Assembly: GCA_019415705.1 (NCBI GenBank)
Contig: DXYS01000027.1
Coordinates: 3,231 to 67,230, forward strand
Origin: Bacteroidales bacterium
GTDB lineage: Bacteria; Bacteroidota; Bacteroidia; Bacteroidales; Muribaculaceae
Length of the DNA: 64,000 nucleotides
Direction of reading: 5' to 3'
The notes under the pieces were generated by a model. The model saw only the letters and a program-made list of their open reading frames with translations, made no database searches and was not told the DNA's origin. The translations under genes were made by a program, and so were the position numbers. Positions within the stretch are counted from its first letter, which is position 1; each line of letters begins with the position of its first letter. Below, piece after piece: positions 50,099-59,845 of the stretch.

Positions 50099-53000
50099 TT
50101 AGAAAGTCATCTGAATGTTGAAATTATAGGTGCGTGCGCTCGGATAAGACGACAGGTCGATGCCGCGGCGGGCAGCATCGCTGCCGAATGCGTTGACGTC
50201 GGGGTCATACCACGAGTAGTTTGTGATGGTGAAGAGGTTGTTGACGCTGGCCGTGAACATTATGTTGTCGACAAACTTGAACGGATGAGGCCAGTTGTAG
50301 GTCAGGCTGATATTCTTGCAGCGCAGATATGAGCCGTCCTCGATGTAACGGTCAGACACCTTGAGTGAGCGGGTGTAAGAGCCGTCGGCGCGGGGCCATG
50401 TGGCATTGGCGCGGTTTTCGGGCGTCCAGCGGTTGTTCCACACGAAGTAAGGCATGTTGTTGCTGCTGGTCATGTCGAAGGCGAGGAGGTTGGCGTTGAC
50501 GATGTCATTGCCATGAGTGCCTTGGAAGAATATGCCCAAGCCCCAGCGTTTCCAGTTGAGCTGTGTGCTGAAACCATACTGATAGTCGGGGTTTGTGTCG
50601 CCGATAATGGTCTTGTCGCGGTCGTCGATAGAGGGGTCGTCGTCAAGATTCTTGTATTTGATTTGGCCGACCATGCTTTTGACCTTAGAGTTTGACTCGT
50701 TGGCGTAAAGCGGGTTTGCTCGCACCTCAGCCTCGTTGTCATAGAATCCGTCTTCGACATAGCCGTAGAGTGTGCCGATGGCATAGCCGTTGCGGCGTAG
50801 GAAAACGCTCTCCATGCCGAAGACCACGTCAGAGAACTGGTCAGCGTTGAGGCTTGAAATCTTGTTGCGGTTCCAAGTAATGTTGGCGTCGATGCTCCAC
50901 TGCCAGTCTTTGTTGGTGAAGGGGATGAAATGACCCGAAAGCTCGATACCTTTGTTCTCGACATTGCCGAAGTTGCAGGCCATCTGTGTGAAGCCTGAGC
51001 TCATCGGTATCAGTCTGTATTGCAGCAGGTCGCGGGTTTTCTTATAATAAGCGTCGAACGTAATGTTGACACGGTTGCGAAGGAATGACAGGTCGAGGCC
51101 GGCGTCATACTGGTCTGTAGTTTCCCATTTCAAATCAGGCGCAGCCGGTCCATCCCATATGCTTTCGCCCAGACCGCTTGAAAGCGTGCCTCCGAAGGGA
51201 TAGTTCTGCGACACAAATTTAGAGCGTGTGGCGTAGGCGTTGACGCCCTGATTACCGGTCTGACCGGCGCTGAGTCTGATTTTGAAGTTGTCAAAGAAAC
51301 CCCAGTCTTTCATAAATTTCTCTTCTGACAGACGCCAGCCGATAGCACCCGAATAGAAACCGCTCCAACGGTGGTTTGCCAAGCGGCTCGATCCGTCACG
51401 GCGATAGGACACCGTTAATAGATAACGGTCCATAAGGTTATAGTTGACACGGAACAGGAATGACATCAGCTGAGATTTACCGCGGTAACTGCTTATCTCC
51501 TTGTCGCCGACGGCGTCGCCTATTGAGTTATCCTCTGTGGCGTCAGACGGGAAGGTCTTGGCGTTCATTGATTTGCCTTTCCATGTGACTTTCTCGTAAG
51601 TCATACCTAAGACGGCATTGATGTGGTGGACGGAGAACTGTTTGTCGAATGTAAGAAGCGACTCCTCGGTGAAACTCTCGTATGTGCCGTCGCTCTTGAC
51701 TGCATAACCGTTGGTCGGAGATTGGCCGGCACCGGTGTAGCGGTTATAATACTGGTCACGTTCGTCATGCGAGTAATAGTAGCCGATGTTCTGACGGAAT
51801 TTGAGCCACGGGGTGAAAGTAACCTCAGCGTAACCTGTGCCTGAGAAGAGCGTTGAGTAGAGAATGTTTTTCTCGGTCATCACAGACAGATAGGGGTTAG
51901 CCAAGCCGGTGGCGAAGTCCTCTGAAAAACCGGAGTCGGCCTCGGGGTCGAAGACCGGACGAACGGGGCTGAACGAAACGGCTGACTTGATGACAGCGAA
52001 GTCCTCGCTGTTTGTACGTGCGAGGCGGTTGTCGCTCTTGGTGAAGCTGAGGAAACTGCCTATTTCGAGGAAGTCTTTGACTTTGCGGTTATTGTTGGCG
52101 CGGGCGGTGAAACGTTTGTAGTATGAGTTGCGGATTACGCCCTGCTGGTCGAGATAGCCGGCCGAGTATAGATAGCCGCCTTTTTCGTTGCCGCCTGAGA
52201 CAGAGAGGTTGTAGTCCTGACTGAAGGCGGTGTGGAAAATCTGGTCCTGCCAGTTTGTACCGTGGAATAGCTCTGTATCGCCCTCGTGGTAGTAGAAACC
52301 TTTGCGGAAGTCATCGGGGCTCGGCAGATATTCACGCTTGACGACTTCTTCAAGCCCTGTTTCGGGATTGATAGCGGTCGTTTCCTTCCAGTAGCCGGGG
52401 ATTGGATAAGGATAAGCTGACGGGGCGACATAGTTTTTGCCGTCATAGAGATAGCCGTTGATGACGAGTTCGTTGCGATACTCGGCATACTCTGCAGCCG
52501 AGAGCACGTCGATTTTCTTGACCGGGTTAGAGACGCTGAGTGTGGTCGTGAATGTGACTTTGGCATTGCCGTCACGGCCGCTCTTGGTGGTGATGATGAC
52601 CACGCCGTTAGCGCCGCGGGAGCCGTAGATGGCTGTGGCCGACGCGTCCTTGAGCACCTCGATAGACTCGATGTCCTGCGGGCTGATTGAGCTCAGGGGG
52701 TTGTTCTTCTGTTTCATGCCATAGTCAGTAGAGGGAGCCTCGCTCTGTATGAACGGGATGCCGTCGACTACATACAGAGGCTCGGTGCTGGTCGTGAACG
52801 AGTTGGCGCCGCGGATCTGTATGTTGATGCCTGCGCCCGGCGCGCCGTCAGACTGAGCGACATTGACACCGGCCAATTTGCCCTGCAGACCTTGGTTGAT
52901 GCTGACGGGGCTCGTTTTCAGAAGTTCTTTACTGTTGATTGAGCCTACGGAGCCGGTGATGTCGCTTTTCTTGACAGAGCCGTAGCCGATAACGACGGTC

Positions 53001-53341
53001 TCTTGAAGGACGTTGGCGTCAGACTCCATGGCCACGTCGATGGTCGAGCGGTTGTTGACTCGCTCCTCGACCGGCTTGCAGCCGATGTATGAGAAGACCA
53101 GCACGGCGTCGCTGTTGACACGTATCGAGTACTTGCCGTCGATATCTGTGACAACACTGCGGTTTTGTGAGCTTTTTACCTTTACGCTTACACCCGGGAG
53201 TGTCTCGCCGGTAGATTTGTCGGTGACGACACCTCCGACGTTAATCTCACGTGGTGCGGCAGACAGGATGAACGGAGCCAAAAGCATGGCGATGAGCAAT
53301 GCTATTGCCGCTCCGCTGCGGAGTTTTAGCAATCGTTTCAT
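50099..53341 (-). CDS. SusC/RagA-family TonB-dependent transporter
   Basis: Outer-membrane beta-barrel importer of 1080 residues: signal peptide, CarboxypepD_reg-like domain (VGGVVTDKSTGETLPGVSVK), the SusC signature plug region (SVGSINSKELLKTSPVSINQ; AGVNVAQSDGAPGAGINIQI), barrel strands and a terminal aromatic residue (FNIQMTF). Powered by TonB such as the protein at 18.7-19.5 kb. Its position near the 3' end of a long operon, after the enzymes and inner-membrane importers, is unusual. Confidence 0.97.
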   Translation of the reverse strand: MKRLLKLRSGAAIALLIAMLLAPFILSAAPREINVGGVVTDKSTGETLPGVSVKVKSSQNRSVVTDIDGKYSIRVNSDAVLVFSYIGCKPVEERVNNRSTIDVAMESDANVLQETVVIGYGSVKKSDITGSVGSINSKELLKTSPVSINQGLQGKLAGVNVAQSDGAPGAGINIQIRGANSFTTSTEPLYVVDGIPFIQSEAPSTDYGMKQKNNPLSSISPQDIESIEVLKDASATAIYGSRGANGVVIITTKSGRDGNAKVTFTTTLSVSNPVKKIDVLSAAEYAEYRNELVINGYLYDGKNYVAPSAYPYPIPGYWKETTAINPETGLEEVVKREYLPSPDDFRKGFYYHEGDTELFHGTNWQDQIFHTAFSQDYNLSVSGGNEKGGYLYSAGYLDQQGVIRNSYYKRFTARANNNRKVKDFLEIGSFLSFTKSDNRLARTNSEDFAVIKSAVSFSPVRPVFDPEADSGFSEDFATGLANPYLSVMTEKNILYSTLFSGTGYAEVTFTPWLKFRQNIGYYYSHDERDQYYNRYTGAGQSPTNGYAVKSDGTYESFTEESLLTFDKQFSVHHINAVLGMTYEKVTWKGKSMNAKTFPSDATEDNSIGDAVGDKEISSYRGKSQLMSFLFRVNYNLMDRYLLTVSYRRDGSSRLANHRWSGFYSGAIGWRLSEEKFMKDWGFFDNFKIRLSAGQTGNQGVNAYATRSKFVSQNYPFGGTLSSGLGESIWDGPAAPDLKWETTDQYDAGLDLSFLRNRVNITFDAYYKKTRDLLQYRLIPMSSGFTQMACNFGNVENKGIELSGHFIPFTNKDWQWSIDANITWNRNKISSLNADQFSDVVFGMESVFLRRNGYAIGTLYGYVEDGFYDNEAEVRANPLYANESNSKVKSMVGQIKYKNLDDDPSIDDRDKTIIGDTNPDYQYGFSTQLNWKRWGLGIFFQGTHGNDIVNANLLAFDMTSSNNMPYFVWNNRWTPENRANATWPRADGSYTRSLKVSDRYIEDGSYLRCKNISLTYNWPHPFKFVDNIMFTASVNNLFTITNYSWYDPDVNAFGSDAARRGIDLSSYPSARTYNFNIQMTF

Positions 53342-53364
53342 TAATTGGTTTATTTAGGTTAGGT

Positions 53365-54900
53365 TTATAAAGTTTTTATCACGGGATTGACGAATATCTC
53401 GTCGAGACACATGTCTGTCGTGCCGCTGAAAGCGACTTTCATGTAGCGTGCCTTGGTGTTTAGTTTGCCAAAGTATATGCCGTCGACCCATGCGTCCAAG
53501 CGGTTGTTGGGACAGTAGGGAGTGTTGCGTATCGAGGCGAGACGGTAGGTCTTGCCGTCGTCAGAAAAATAGACATAAGTCTTCATCAGCGGGTCGAAAC
53601 CGCCGTTATGGTAGTTGAGCGCACGAACGAGCACGTCCTTGATCTCTGTCGGCGAGCCGAAGTCAAATATAAGTTCATTATAGCCTTTTGAGAATTTCTG
53701 CCATGCCGGGTCGGCGGCGTTTTCCTCAGCCACGACACCGTCTGCGAGTTTCGGTGCGACGGCAGCTGCCTCGGCGGGCATGTTGTTGACGAGGCGGTTG
53801 GCGATTGCAGCCTCCATCAGTGACCAGTATCGGTCACCGTTGCGCCATGACATATAATCCTCGTAAAGTTTGCCGGAGTGTTGAGGCTGACCGAGCTGAT
53901 AGGGAGAGTCGGGATTCTCGATGATGCCGCCGAACATAAAAGATATGATGCGGTCGACACCGCCGTCGGTGGCAGCCACCTGCTGCGCGAGCAGGCGCGG
54001 ATAGGCGGCCGGTATCAGAGCCGACTCGCGGTCATTGGGGTTGTTCTCCCATGTGAACGTCTCACAGTTGGCCCACATCTCTATGTTTAGATTGTCATGT
54101 ATCTGACGCATGCGCTCCCAGTTGCGTTTGAGACGCGGCAGAGTGAACTCCTCGCGCACGCAGCCGACTTCGTCCTGATAGGCGATGATATCTATCTTGA
54201 GTTTGGCGAGTTGGTCGGCATAACGGGGGTCGTCGAAGTCAGACAGGCCGATGCCGTAGGGCGAGATGAGTGTTTTCTTGCCCGGAGTGAGGGCGTGCGA
54301 GCGATCGACAAGCTCATTGACCGCCTTGACGGCGTGGTCGGGCAGCACGGGACACAGACAGTCTTCGACGGGCAGATACCAGCCGTAGAAAGCTTTGGCG
54401 TTTTTGTATATGCCGGCGAGTTCCTCCATTATCTCTAACTGACGGGCTTTGACGGCCGGGTCGCGCATGTCGTCGTCATGATTCTTGGCCCAGCCGGTGC
54501 TCAGAAAGACTTTCTGTCCGTGACGGGCGGCTTCGTCAAGAATAGCTTCTACGGGACTCTCGAGAGCCGGGTCATAGTGAGGCTCCATAAGTTTAGACGG
54601 GTAATAGGATTTGCCGTCGTTGGCTACCTCCATGATTACGAGATACTCGACGCCCATGTCGGCGAGTTCTTTGACTTTTGCACGCCACAGAGCCGGGTCG
54701 GTGTTGTCAAAGCCGAGCGGATTGGTGTACTTGTTGCGCACATCTTTGTAGGGCAGGTTAATCCAAGACCCGGTGATTGGTTTGGCGATGTGACGGTCCG
54801 GATCGGATGAGCGCGGAGCTCCGGCGGCCGAGGCAGAGATAGCGGCCGTCGAGAGCAGGACTGCGGCTATCAGACCGGTGAATAAGATTTTTAGTTTCAT
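53365..54900 (-). CDS. DUF4434 exported TIM-barrel protein with discoidin-like tail
   Basis: A 511-residue exported protein (signal peptide 1-26) with a DUF4434 domain (GSWINLPYKDVRNKYTNPLG, MGVEYLVIMEVANDGKSYYP, FYGWYLPVEDCLCP). A C-terminal beta-sandwich resembles F5/8 type C modules (IFDFGSPTEIKDVLVRALNY). DUF4434 proteins are glycosidase-like barrels of unknown activity. The GWYLPVE motif is shared with the phosphoesterase fusion two genes upstream (GWYWPYE) and may include the catalytic glutamate. Confidence 0.88.
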   Translation of the reverse strand: MKLKILFTGLIAAVLLSTAAISASAAGAPRSSDPDRHIAKPITGSWINLPYKDVRNKYTNPLGFDNTDPALWRAKVKELADMGVEYLVIMEVANDGKSYYPSKLMEPHYDPALESPVEAILDEAARHGQKVFLSTGWAKNHDDDMRDPAVKARQLEIMEELAGIYKNAKAFYGWYLPVEDCLCPVLPDHAVKAVNELVDRSHALTPGKKTLISPYGIGLSDFDDPRYADQLAKLKIDIIAYQDEVGCVREEFTLPRLKRNWERMRQIHDNLNIEMWANCETFTWENNPNDRESALIPAAYPRLLAQQVAATDGGVDRIISFMFGGIIENPDSPYQLGQPQHSGKLYEDYMSWRNGDRYWSLMEAAIANRLVNNMPAEAAAVAPKLADGVVAEENAADPAWQKFSKGYNELIFDFGSPTEIKDVLVRALNYHNGGFDPLMKTYVYFSDDGKTYRLASIRNTPYCPNNRLDAWVDGIYFGKLNTKARYMKVAFSGTTDMCLDEIFVNPVIKTL

Positions 54901-54924
54901 CAGGGTAGAATGTATTTTAAGGTT

Positions 54925-56469
54925 TTATTCTGCGTAAGAGACTGTCGAGGGTGCATCGGTGTAGAGCACGGCCTCTGTGAGCACGACGGCTGCGCCGTCG
55001 CGCGGATTGAGCCAGCGGTATGTGGCGCGGTGAGCTTGCTTTGGCAGACGATATTTGTAGAAGAGGTCTACACGCCGGTTGTCGATGGAACTGTCGGTGA
55101 AGACAGGCAGTTTGGCCGTCTCGATTACTTTGCCGTCGAGTGTCAGTTCGACCTCGGCCACATATTGGGGGTCAGAGCATTTAACATAACCTTTCTGCAC
55201 TATACCTGTAGATGCCGGATAATCGATTTCGGTCGGGTCTGACTCAAGGGCGACGTTGACGGACTGCTTGTCGAGCGGATAATGGCCGTCAAATGATTTC
55301 TCGTATCTGACGGGCACGGGCTGCTGCAGTTTTATAGTCACCTTGTTGCCTTTGGCTTTGCCGCCGTTGTCTTCGGCGATGACGACAGCGAGCTTAAGGG
55401 TCATGTCGTAAAGTTTGTCAAGGGATATATCAGTGTATGCAAAGGGGATGTGCTCGATGCCGTCGAGGCTTGCGGTCCATTTGCGCGGAATTTTGTCAAA
55501 GCCGGTCAAGGTGCCGAGCACACCTCCGGCGGTGGCGGGATTACAGTCAGCGTCCTGACCGCATCGTGCGGCGATGTCGATGGTCTTGAAGAAGTCGCCG
55601 CCGCCATATAGCAGACCGATGGTGACATAGGCGCTGTTGATTTTGGCGTCAATGTCAAAGGGCAGGAAAACGCCGTCGGGACAGCCGACCTCGCTGCTCC
55701 AGTCGCGCTGGCAGACAAACCATGCCTTTTTCCAGTCTGTCGGGTCTTCTTTATGACATTTTATAACGGCTTCGATAGTCTTGTAGAAGTCGCTTTGCTG
55801 CGGGATGGTCTTCAGTGCCTCTGTCACGACGTCCTCGATGTTGTCTTTTACAAACGCCATGCTGTAGAGCGCGGCCACATAGACGCCGCCATACCATCCG
55901 TCGCCATAGTTGAAGATATGGCCGACGCGGTCGGCTATGTCAGAGGCGGTGACGGGCATGCCGGGGGTGATAAGACCGATGAAGTCGGCTTCAATCTGGA
56001 AGTCGATGTCGTCGGCGTGAGGGTTGTTCTCCCAGTAGCCGCAGCGTGACGGCTCGATGCCGTGCAGTATATTGTATTTGGCCTGCTGGTTTGCGTGCCA
56101 CAGGGGGAAGCCGGCCCGGGCGAAACTTACGGCGAACGAGTCGGCCGGAGCGTCGGGGCCGAGGCGGTCTACGACGTTCTCTAACACGATATTGACATAG
56201 ATGTCGTCATAAAGACCGGGGAAGGTCTCGAAATAGTGTTTGACACGTCCTTCATTCCACACGATGGGCGTGTAGTCCTGTATCATCGTGCCGTTATGGA
56301 TGAACTCTACCGGTCCGCCATAGGTGCAGGCGATGGTTTTTGCAGCCCAGCCGCCCTTGATTTTGTCGGCAAGTACGGATTTGTCGACAGACATATGGCT
56401 GTTAGCCGCAGAGGCAAAAGCCGGGGCGAGCAGAGCTAAAAGCAATGGTATAATCAGTCGTTTTCTCAT
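54925..56469 (-). CDS. Exported ADP-ribosylglycohydrolase-family enzyme
   Basis: A 514-residue protein with an N-terminal signal peptide (to about Ala22) and the ADP-ribosylglycohydrolase fold: DKIKGGWAAKTIACTYGGPVE near 35, the acidic pair Asp88-Asp89 (LYDDIYVN), and the metal-site motif CGQDADCNPATAGGVLG near residue 320. The metal-binding aspartates are kept, so it is probably active. The C-terminal 150 residues are a beta-domain. The family splits ADP-ribose or related N-/O-glycosidic bonds. Export is notable because most relatives are cytosolic. Context with ribokinase suggests release of ribose or ADP-ribose outside the cytosol. Confidence 0.88.
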   Translation of the reverse strand: MRKRLIIPLLLALLAPAFASAANSHMSVDKSVLADKIKGGWAAKTIACTYGGPVEFIHNGTMIQDYTPIVWNEGRVKHYFETFPGLYDDIYVNIVLENVVDRLGPDAPADSFAVSFARAGFPLWHANQQAKYNILHGIEPSRCGYWENNPHADDIDFQIEADFIGLITPGMPVTASDIADRVGHIFNYGDGWYGGVYVAALYSMAFVKDNIEDVVTEALKTIPQQSDFYKTIEAVIKCHKEDPTDWKKAWFVCQRDWSSEVGCPDGVFLPFDIDAKINSAYVTIGLLYGGGDFFKTIDIAARCGQDADCNPATAGGVLGTLTGFDKIPRKWTASLDGIEHIPFAYTDISLDKLYDMTLKLAVVIAEDNGGKAKGNKVTIKLQQPVPVRYEKSFDGHYPLDKQSVNVALESDPTEIDYPASTGIVQKGYVKCSDPQYVAEVELTLDGKVIETAKLPVFTDSSIDNRRVDLFYKYRLPKQAHRATYRWLNPRDGAAVVLTEAVLYTDAPSTVSYAE

Positions 56470-56498
56470 AATAGCTTTGTCGGGTGATTGATTTATGG

Positions 56499-58448
56499 TT
56501 ATTTGTTTTCGTCAGGAAGCTGTCCCGTGCGGAGGTAATGACGGTATGCTTTGTCGAGATGCTGTTTTTCCTTGATAAAAGGTGAATAATGGTGTGTATA
56601 AGCAAAACAGATGATATTACTCGAGTAGCTGTTGGCTATGGCGAGCTGACGGATGACGCGTTCGGGAGAAGCGGACCGACCGTCTTTTTCAAAAATCTCG
56701 ATATTAGTCCAAAGTTTTAGCCCGGGCTTGGTGTTGACGGCTTTGCGGTATTCAGCCATCCACTCGGGCATTTGTTCGAGCGTCATGCCGCCGGCGCCGA
56801 TGCCGTCTTGGGGCGAGAATATGTCGCCGATACGGAAATGCGTTTTTTCGAATATATTTTTCCAGAACGCGCCATATTGTGCGGCATTGTCGCCGACTGC
56901 AGCGTTTGCAAAAGGCGAAAATATCAGCGGCATGCCGGGAGTTGAGTCTGTCAGATGGTCGAGTGTGACATTGAGAGCGTCTGACAGAAGTTCCTGCTGC
57001 TGCGGTGTGCGCCAGTTGAAATTGTCAATTTCATACGGCCAGTACCATCCGTAAAGGGCGTCAGGATACTGCTTCTTATACAAAGCATAAATTTCATCGG
57101 CCACCTGATTGGATTGCTCCATGGCTTTTCGCATCCACTCGGCGTCATACTCAAAGCGCCACCACTTCACATCATTGCCGAGGCCTATAAATACGCGGAT
57201 GCCGTACTTGTCGGCGGCGCGCAAACATTTCTCCAATGCATTGAACTGACGTTTGCGTGGCGCAAGTTTAGTTGGATAGGCGGCTGTGGCGCGGCCTTTA
57301 TCGTCAATCTCGAGTGCATTGCCGAAAATAAAATACTTCATGCCTGTATCACGCAGCATAGCCATCTCCTGTTCCCAGCGTTCGTCGTTCCATTCGTTAA
57401 GCGCCCAGCTCTGTCCGAATGTGCCGTTTATGACACCATAATTCAGTCCGTCATTGCGCTGCTCGAATAAGTAGGGGAAATGACAGCCTTCGTCGTCCTT
57501 GATGTAAGTGTCGATGGCACGCTCGTCCTCCCGCAGATTGATGATGCGGCATCCTCGTGCGAGGACTTCCGTATATGCCGGATTGAAGCCGGTTTTGCGT
57601 CCGAAAGCAAGCATCATGTCACCGTTTATATCGATGAAGTAATCGTTGTTGTGGTCATGGCCGGCCATGACGGCAATTACGTCTCTTTTTTCAAGGAAAG
57701 ATTCAAACAGACCGGAGTTGACATTAGCGGCGCATACACCTTCTTGACGGTTACCGACTTCGGGATAAGACCAGCGGGCGGACTCATATTCCCACAGTGG
57801 GATATGCATGAATGCTATTGACGGCAGTGGTTTGCCGTTGTTTGCCGAAGTGTATCTGTCAGAGGCCCGTCTGTACCAGTCTATCTGGTCATGGCGTATC
57901 CAGTCATAGTAGCCGAATGTGCGGTTGGGACGTTTGCTATGAGAGTCAAACAGATAAAGCACCCAGCGTGTGGCCGAGCCGTCAGACGCGATGACCGGCA
58001 GATCGCAGTTGCCTGAGCCGGTCAGCTCTTCGGCATCGTATGTCATGTTGTGCGGGCATGTCTCGAGAAACTCGAGTATTTGCGCGTTGTTGAGATTAGT
58101 CTCCTCGTCGTGGTTGCCGAAAGTAACAGCAAACGGGGTTGCGGTGCGTTCGAACACAGATGTAATCTCTTTCCAGAGAGACAGTGCGTCTGACGTACCC
58201 CACACGATGTCGCCGGTCATGACTGCGAGGTCAGGGCGTTCTGAGGCAATCAGCGCCTCGATCATGCGGTAGGTGCTGTCGTTGCCGGCCTTATGCTTCT
58301 CACCGTCTGTCAGATGCAGGTCGGTGAGTTGCATAATTTTGAAATTGCCGTCACGGAATTTTAAGACCGGTCTTGTGGCGGTGCCGGCTAAAGCGCCGAC
58401 AGCAGCCAAAAGACATAATATAATGATTGGAAACTTCTTGCTATTCAT
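56499..58448 (-). CDS. Metallophosphoesterase fused to a DUF4434 domain
   Basis: Start at MNSKKFPIIILCLLAAVG (signal peptide), overlapping the sialate-esterase stop by eight bases; an ATG 63 bases upstream would lie inside that gene. 649 residues in two parts. Residues about 30-330 are a calcineurin-like phosphoesterase with the full metal set: Asp43/His45 (LTDLHL), Asp80 (TGD), Asn112-His113 (GNHDE), MHIPLWE and AGHDHNND. Residues about 340-640 are a DUF4434 barrel (INGTFGQSWALNEWNDE, ALYGWYWPYEIDNF, LWTNIEIFE). The fusion ties removal of phosphate (or cleavage of a phosphodiester or pyrophosphate) to a glycosidase-like domain in the periplasm. Confidence 0.88.
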   Translation of the reverse strand: MNSKKFPIIILCLLAAVGALAGTATRPVLKFRDGNFKIMQLTDLHLTDGEKHKAGNDSTYRMIEALIASERPDLAVMTGDIVWGTSDALSLWKEITSVFERTATPFAVTFGNHDEETNLNNAQILEFLETCPHNMTYDAEELTGSGNCDLPVIASDGSATRWVLYLFDSHSKRPNRTFGYYDWIRHDQIDWYRRASDRYTSANNGKPLPSIAFMHIPLWEYESARWSYPEVGNRQEGVCAANVNSGLFESFLEKRDVIAVMAGHDHNNDYFIDINGDMMLAFGRKTGFNPAYTEVLARGCRIINLREDERAIDTYIKDDEGCHFPYLFEQRNDGLNYGVINGTFGQSWALNEWNDERWEQEMAMLRDTGMKYFIFGNALEIDDKGRATAAYPTKLAPRKRQFNALEKCLRAADKYGIRVFIGLGNDVKWWRFEYDAEWMRKAMEQSNQVADEIYALYKKQYPDALYGWYWPYEIDNFNWRTPQQQELLSDALNVTLDHLTDSTPGMPLIFSPFANAAVGDNAAQYGAFWKNIFEKTHFRIGDIFSPQDGIGAGGMTLEQMPEWMAEYRKAVNTKPGLKLWTNIEIFEKDGRSASPERVIRQLAIANSYSSNIICFAYTHHYSPFIKEKQHLDKAYRHYLRTGQLPDENK

Positions 58449-59844
58449 AATCTGTACGGAAGGGGGCAAGCGGTAGGCCGTTAGATCCGAAAATTTCGGG
58501 TACGGCATCATTGGTGAAACAATATCTTACGCCGCATGGCTTGTCAAGACCTTTGACTGTCAGGCGGATATCTCCGTTTTTAAGTATCTTGGCGTCGGCG
58601 GGATAAAAAGTGCCGTCGCTGCCGAGCAGTTCGAAGTTTTTGATTTTCTTACTGCGGCTGCTGATGCCTGCGTCAGTTGTGGTGACAGTCACGGTATTGC
58701 CTGACACTTTATAGGATTTGAATTGGGGAGAGAACGGATTGAGGCCTTCGACTCCGTATGTCGAGTTGAGCGCGAGATTGGCCAATCGCTCGCCGACCTG
58801 ACGTTTGACGGTCGGATGTACATCATTAATGTCATTGACGAGATCTCCAATGACCGCCATGCCCGTGTCCTCGACAGTCTCGTCGACCATAGCCTGCTGT
58901 TCGCGCAGATATGCGCCGTTTTTGCCGGCATAGCCGCTGTATGGCGCAATCTGTACGAAATAAAAAGGCAGACGCTGACCAAAGTCGGCCCTCCAACCAC
59001 GTATAAGTGACGAGAACATCGTGGCATAGTCGGCATAGCGTTCATTGTTTGCTTCGCCCTGATACCATATTACTCCGGCGAAGGTATAGTTTTTAAGAGG
59101 GAATATCATGCCGTTGTAGAGCGACGAATTGGCTACGGGTGGCCAGTCGCCGCGCACGGCCTCTGCTTTTTTCTGCAATGTTTCGTCTCTGAATGTCACG
59201 GGGTCAATCCATGCTTCGGCGGGAGTGCCGCCCCAGTATGCGCCGACCAGACCGACCGGCACTTCACCGAGACCCTCGCAGAGACGGCGTCCGAAGAAAT
59301 ATCCGACGGCACTGAAATAGTCCATTACCTCTTTTGAACATAGCTCCCAGTGTCCGCGCAGTCTTTCGACCGGATAGCGCGACGGAGCTTTCTCCACGCG
59401 GAAGACACGTATCTTGTTATTGTCGAATAGATTGTCGCGACTGTCGATATCGCTGATTTTCCAGCGGAAACAATACTCCATGTTAGACTGGCCAGAGCAA
59501 AGCCACGGCTCGCCCATGAGTATGTCGGAGACTTCTCTCACGAGCTGACCGTGCCAGCCGTAAAAACGTATGGAGTGGGGGCCTTCGTCGGCCGGGGTAC
59601 GCACTGATGTCTCCCAGTAGTTGTACTTGTCAGACTTGACACAAACAGTGTCTGTCGGCGCCCAGCTGCAGACAATCTTAAGATCCCACAGGGCCGGGCA
59701 CCATCCCCAGAGTTTTACGTCAGCGTCACGCAGCATCACAGCATGGTCGCTTATGAGCCCCGGCAGATAGAAGTCGGCTTCGTCCTGTGCCGCAGCTCCG
59801 GTAAAAGTCATTGCGGCTATGGCCGCCATCATTAGTTTCTTCAT
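58441..59844 (-). CDS. Sialate O-acetylesterase-like SGNH esterase
   Basis: Start at MKKLMMAAIAAMTFTGAAAQ, a signal peptide, two bases after the MFS stop; a longer reading would overlap that gene. About 467 residues with the SGNH blocks CSGQSNMEY, VIWYQGEANNERYADY and the closing INDVHPTVKRQVGERLA holding the catalytic Asp/His. The family removes acetyl groups from sialic acids and from plant or host glycans, so deacetylation of the operon's substrate is the likely job. Confidence 0.9.
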   Translation of the reverse strand: MKKLMMAAIAAMTFTGAAAQDEADFYLPGLISDHAVMLRDADVKLWGWCPALWDLKIVCSWAPTDTVCVKSDKYNYWETSVRTPADEGPHSIRFYGWHGQLVREVSDILMGEPWLCSGQSNMEYCFRWKISDIDSRDNLFDNNKIRVFRVEKAPSRYPVERLRGHWELCSKEVMDYFSAVGYFFGRRLCEGLGEVPVGLVGAYWGGTPAEAWIDPVTFRDETLQKKAEAVRGDWPPVANSSLYNGMIFPLKNYTFAGVIWYQGEANNERYADYATMFSSLIRGWRADFGQRLPFYFVQIAPYSGYAGKNGAYLREQQAMVDETVEDTGMAVIGDLVNDINDVHPTVKRQVGERLANLALNSTYGVEGLNPFSPQFKSYKVSGNTVTVTTTDAGISSRSKKIKNFELLGSDGTFYPADAKILKNGDIRLTVKGLDKPCGVRYCFTNDAVPEIFGSNGLPLAPFRTDYE

Positions 59845-59845
59845 A

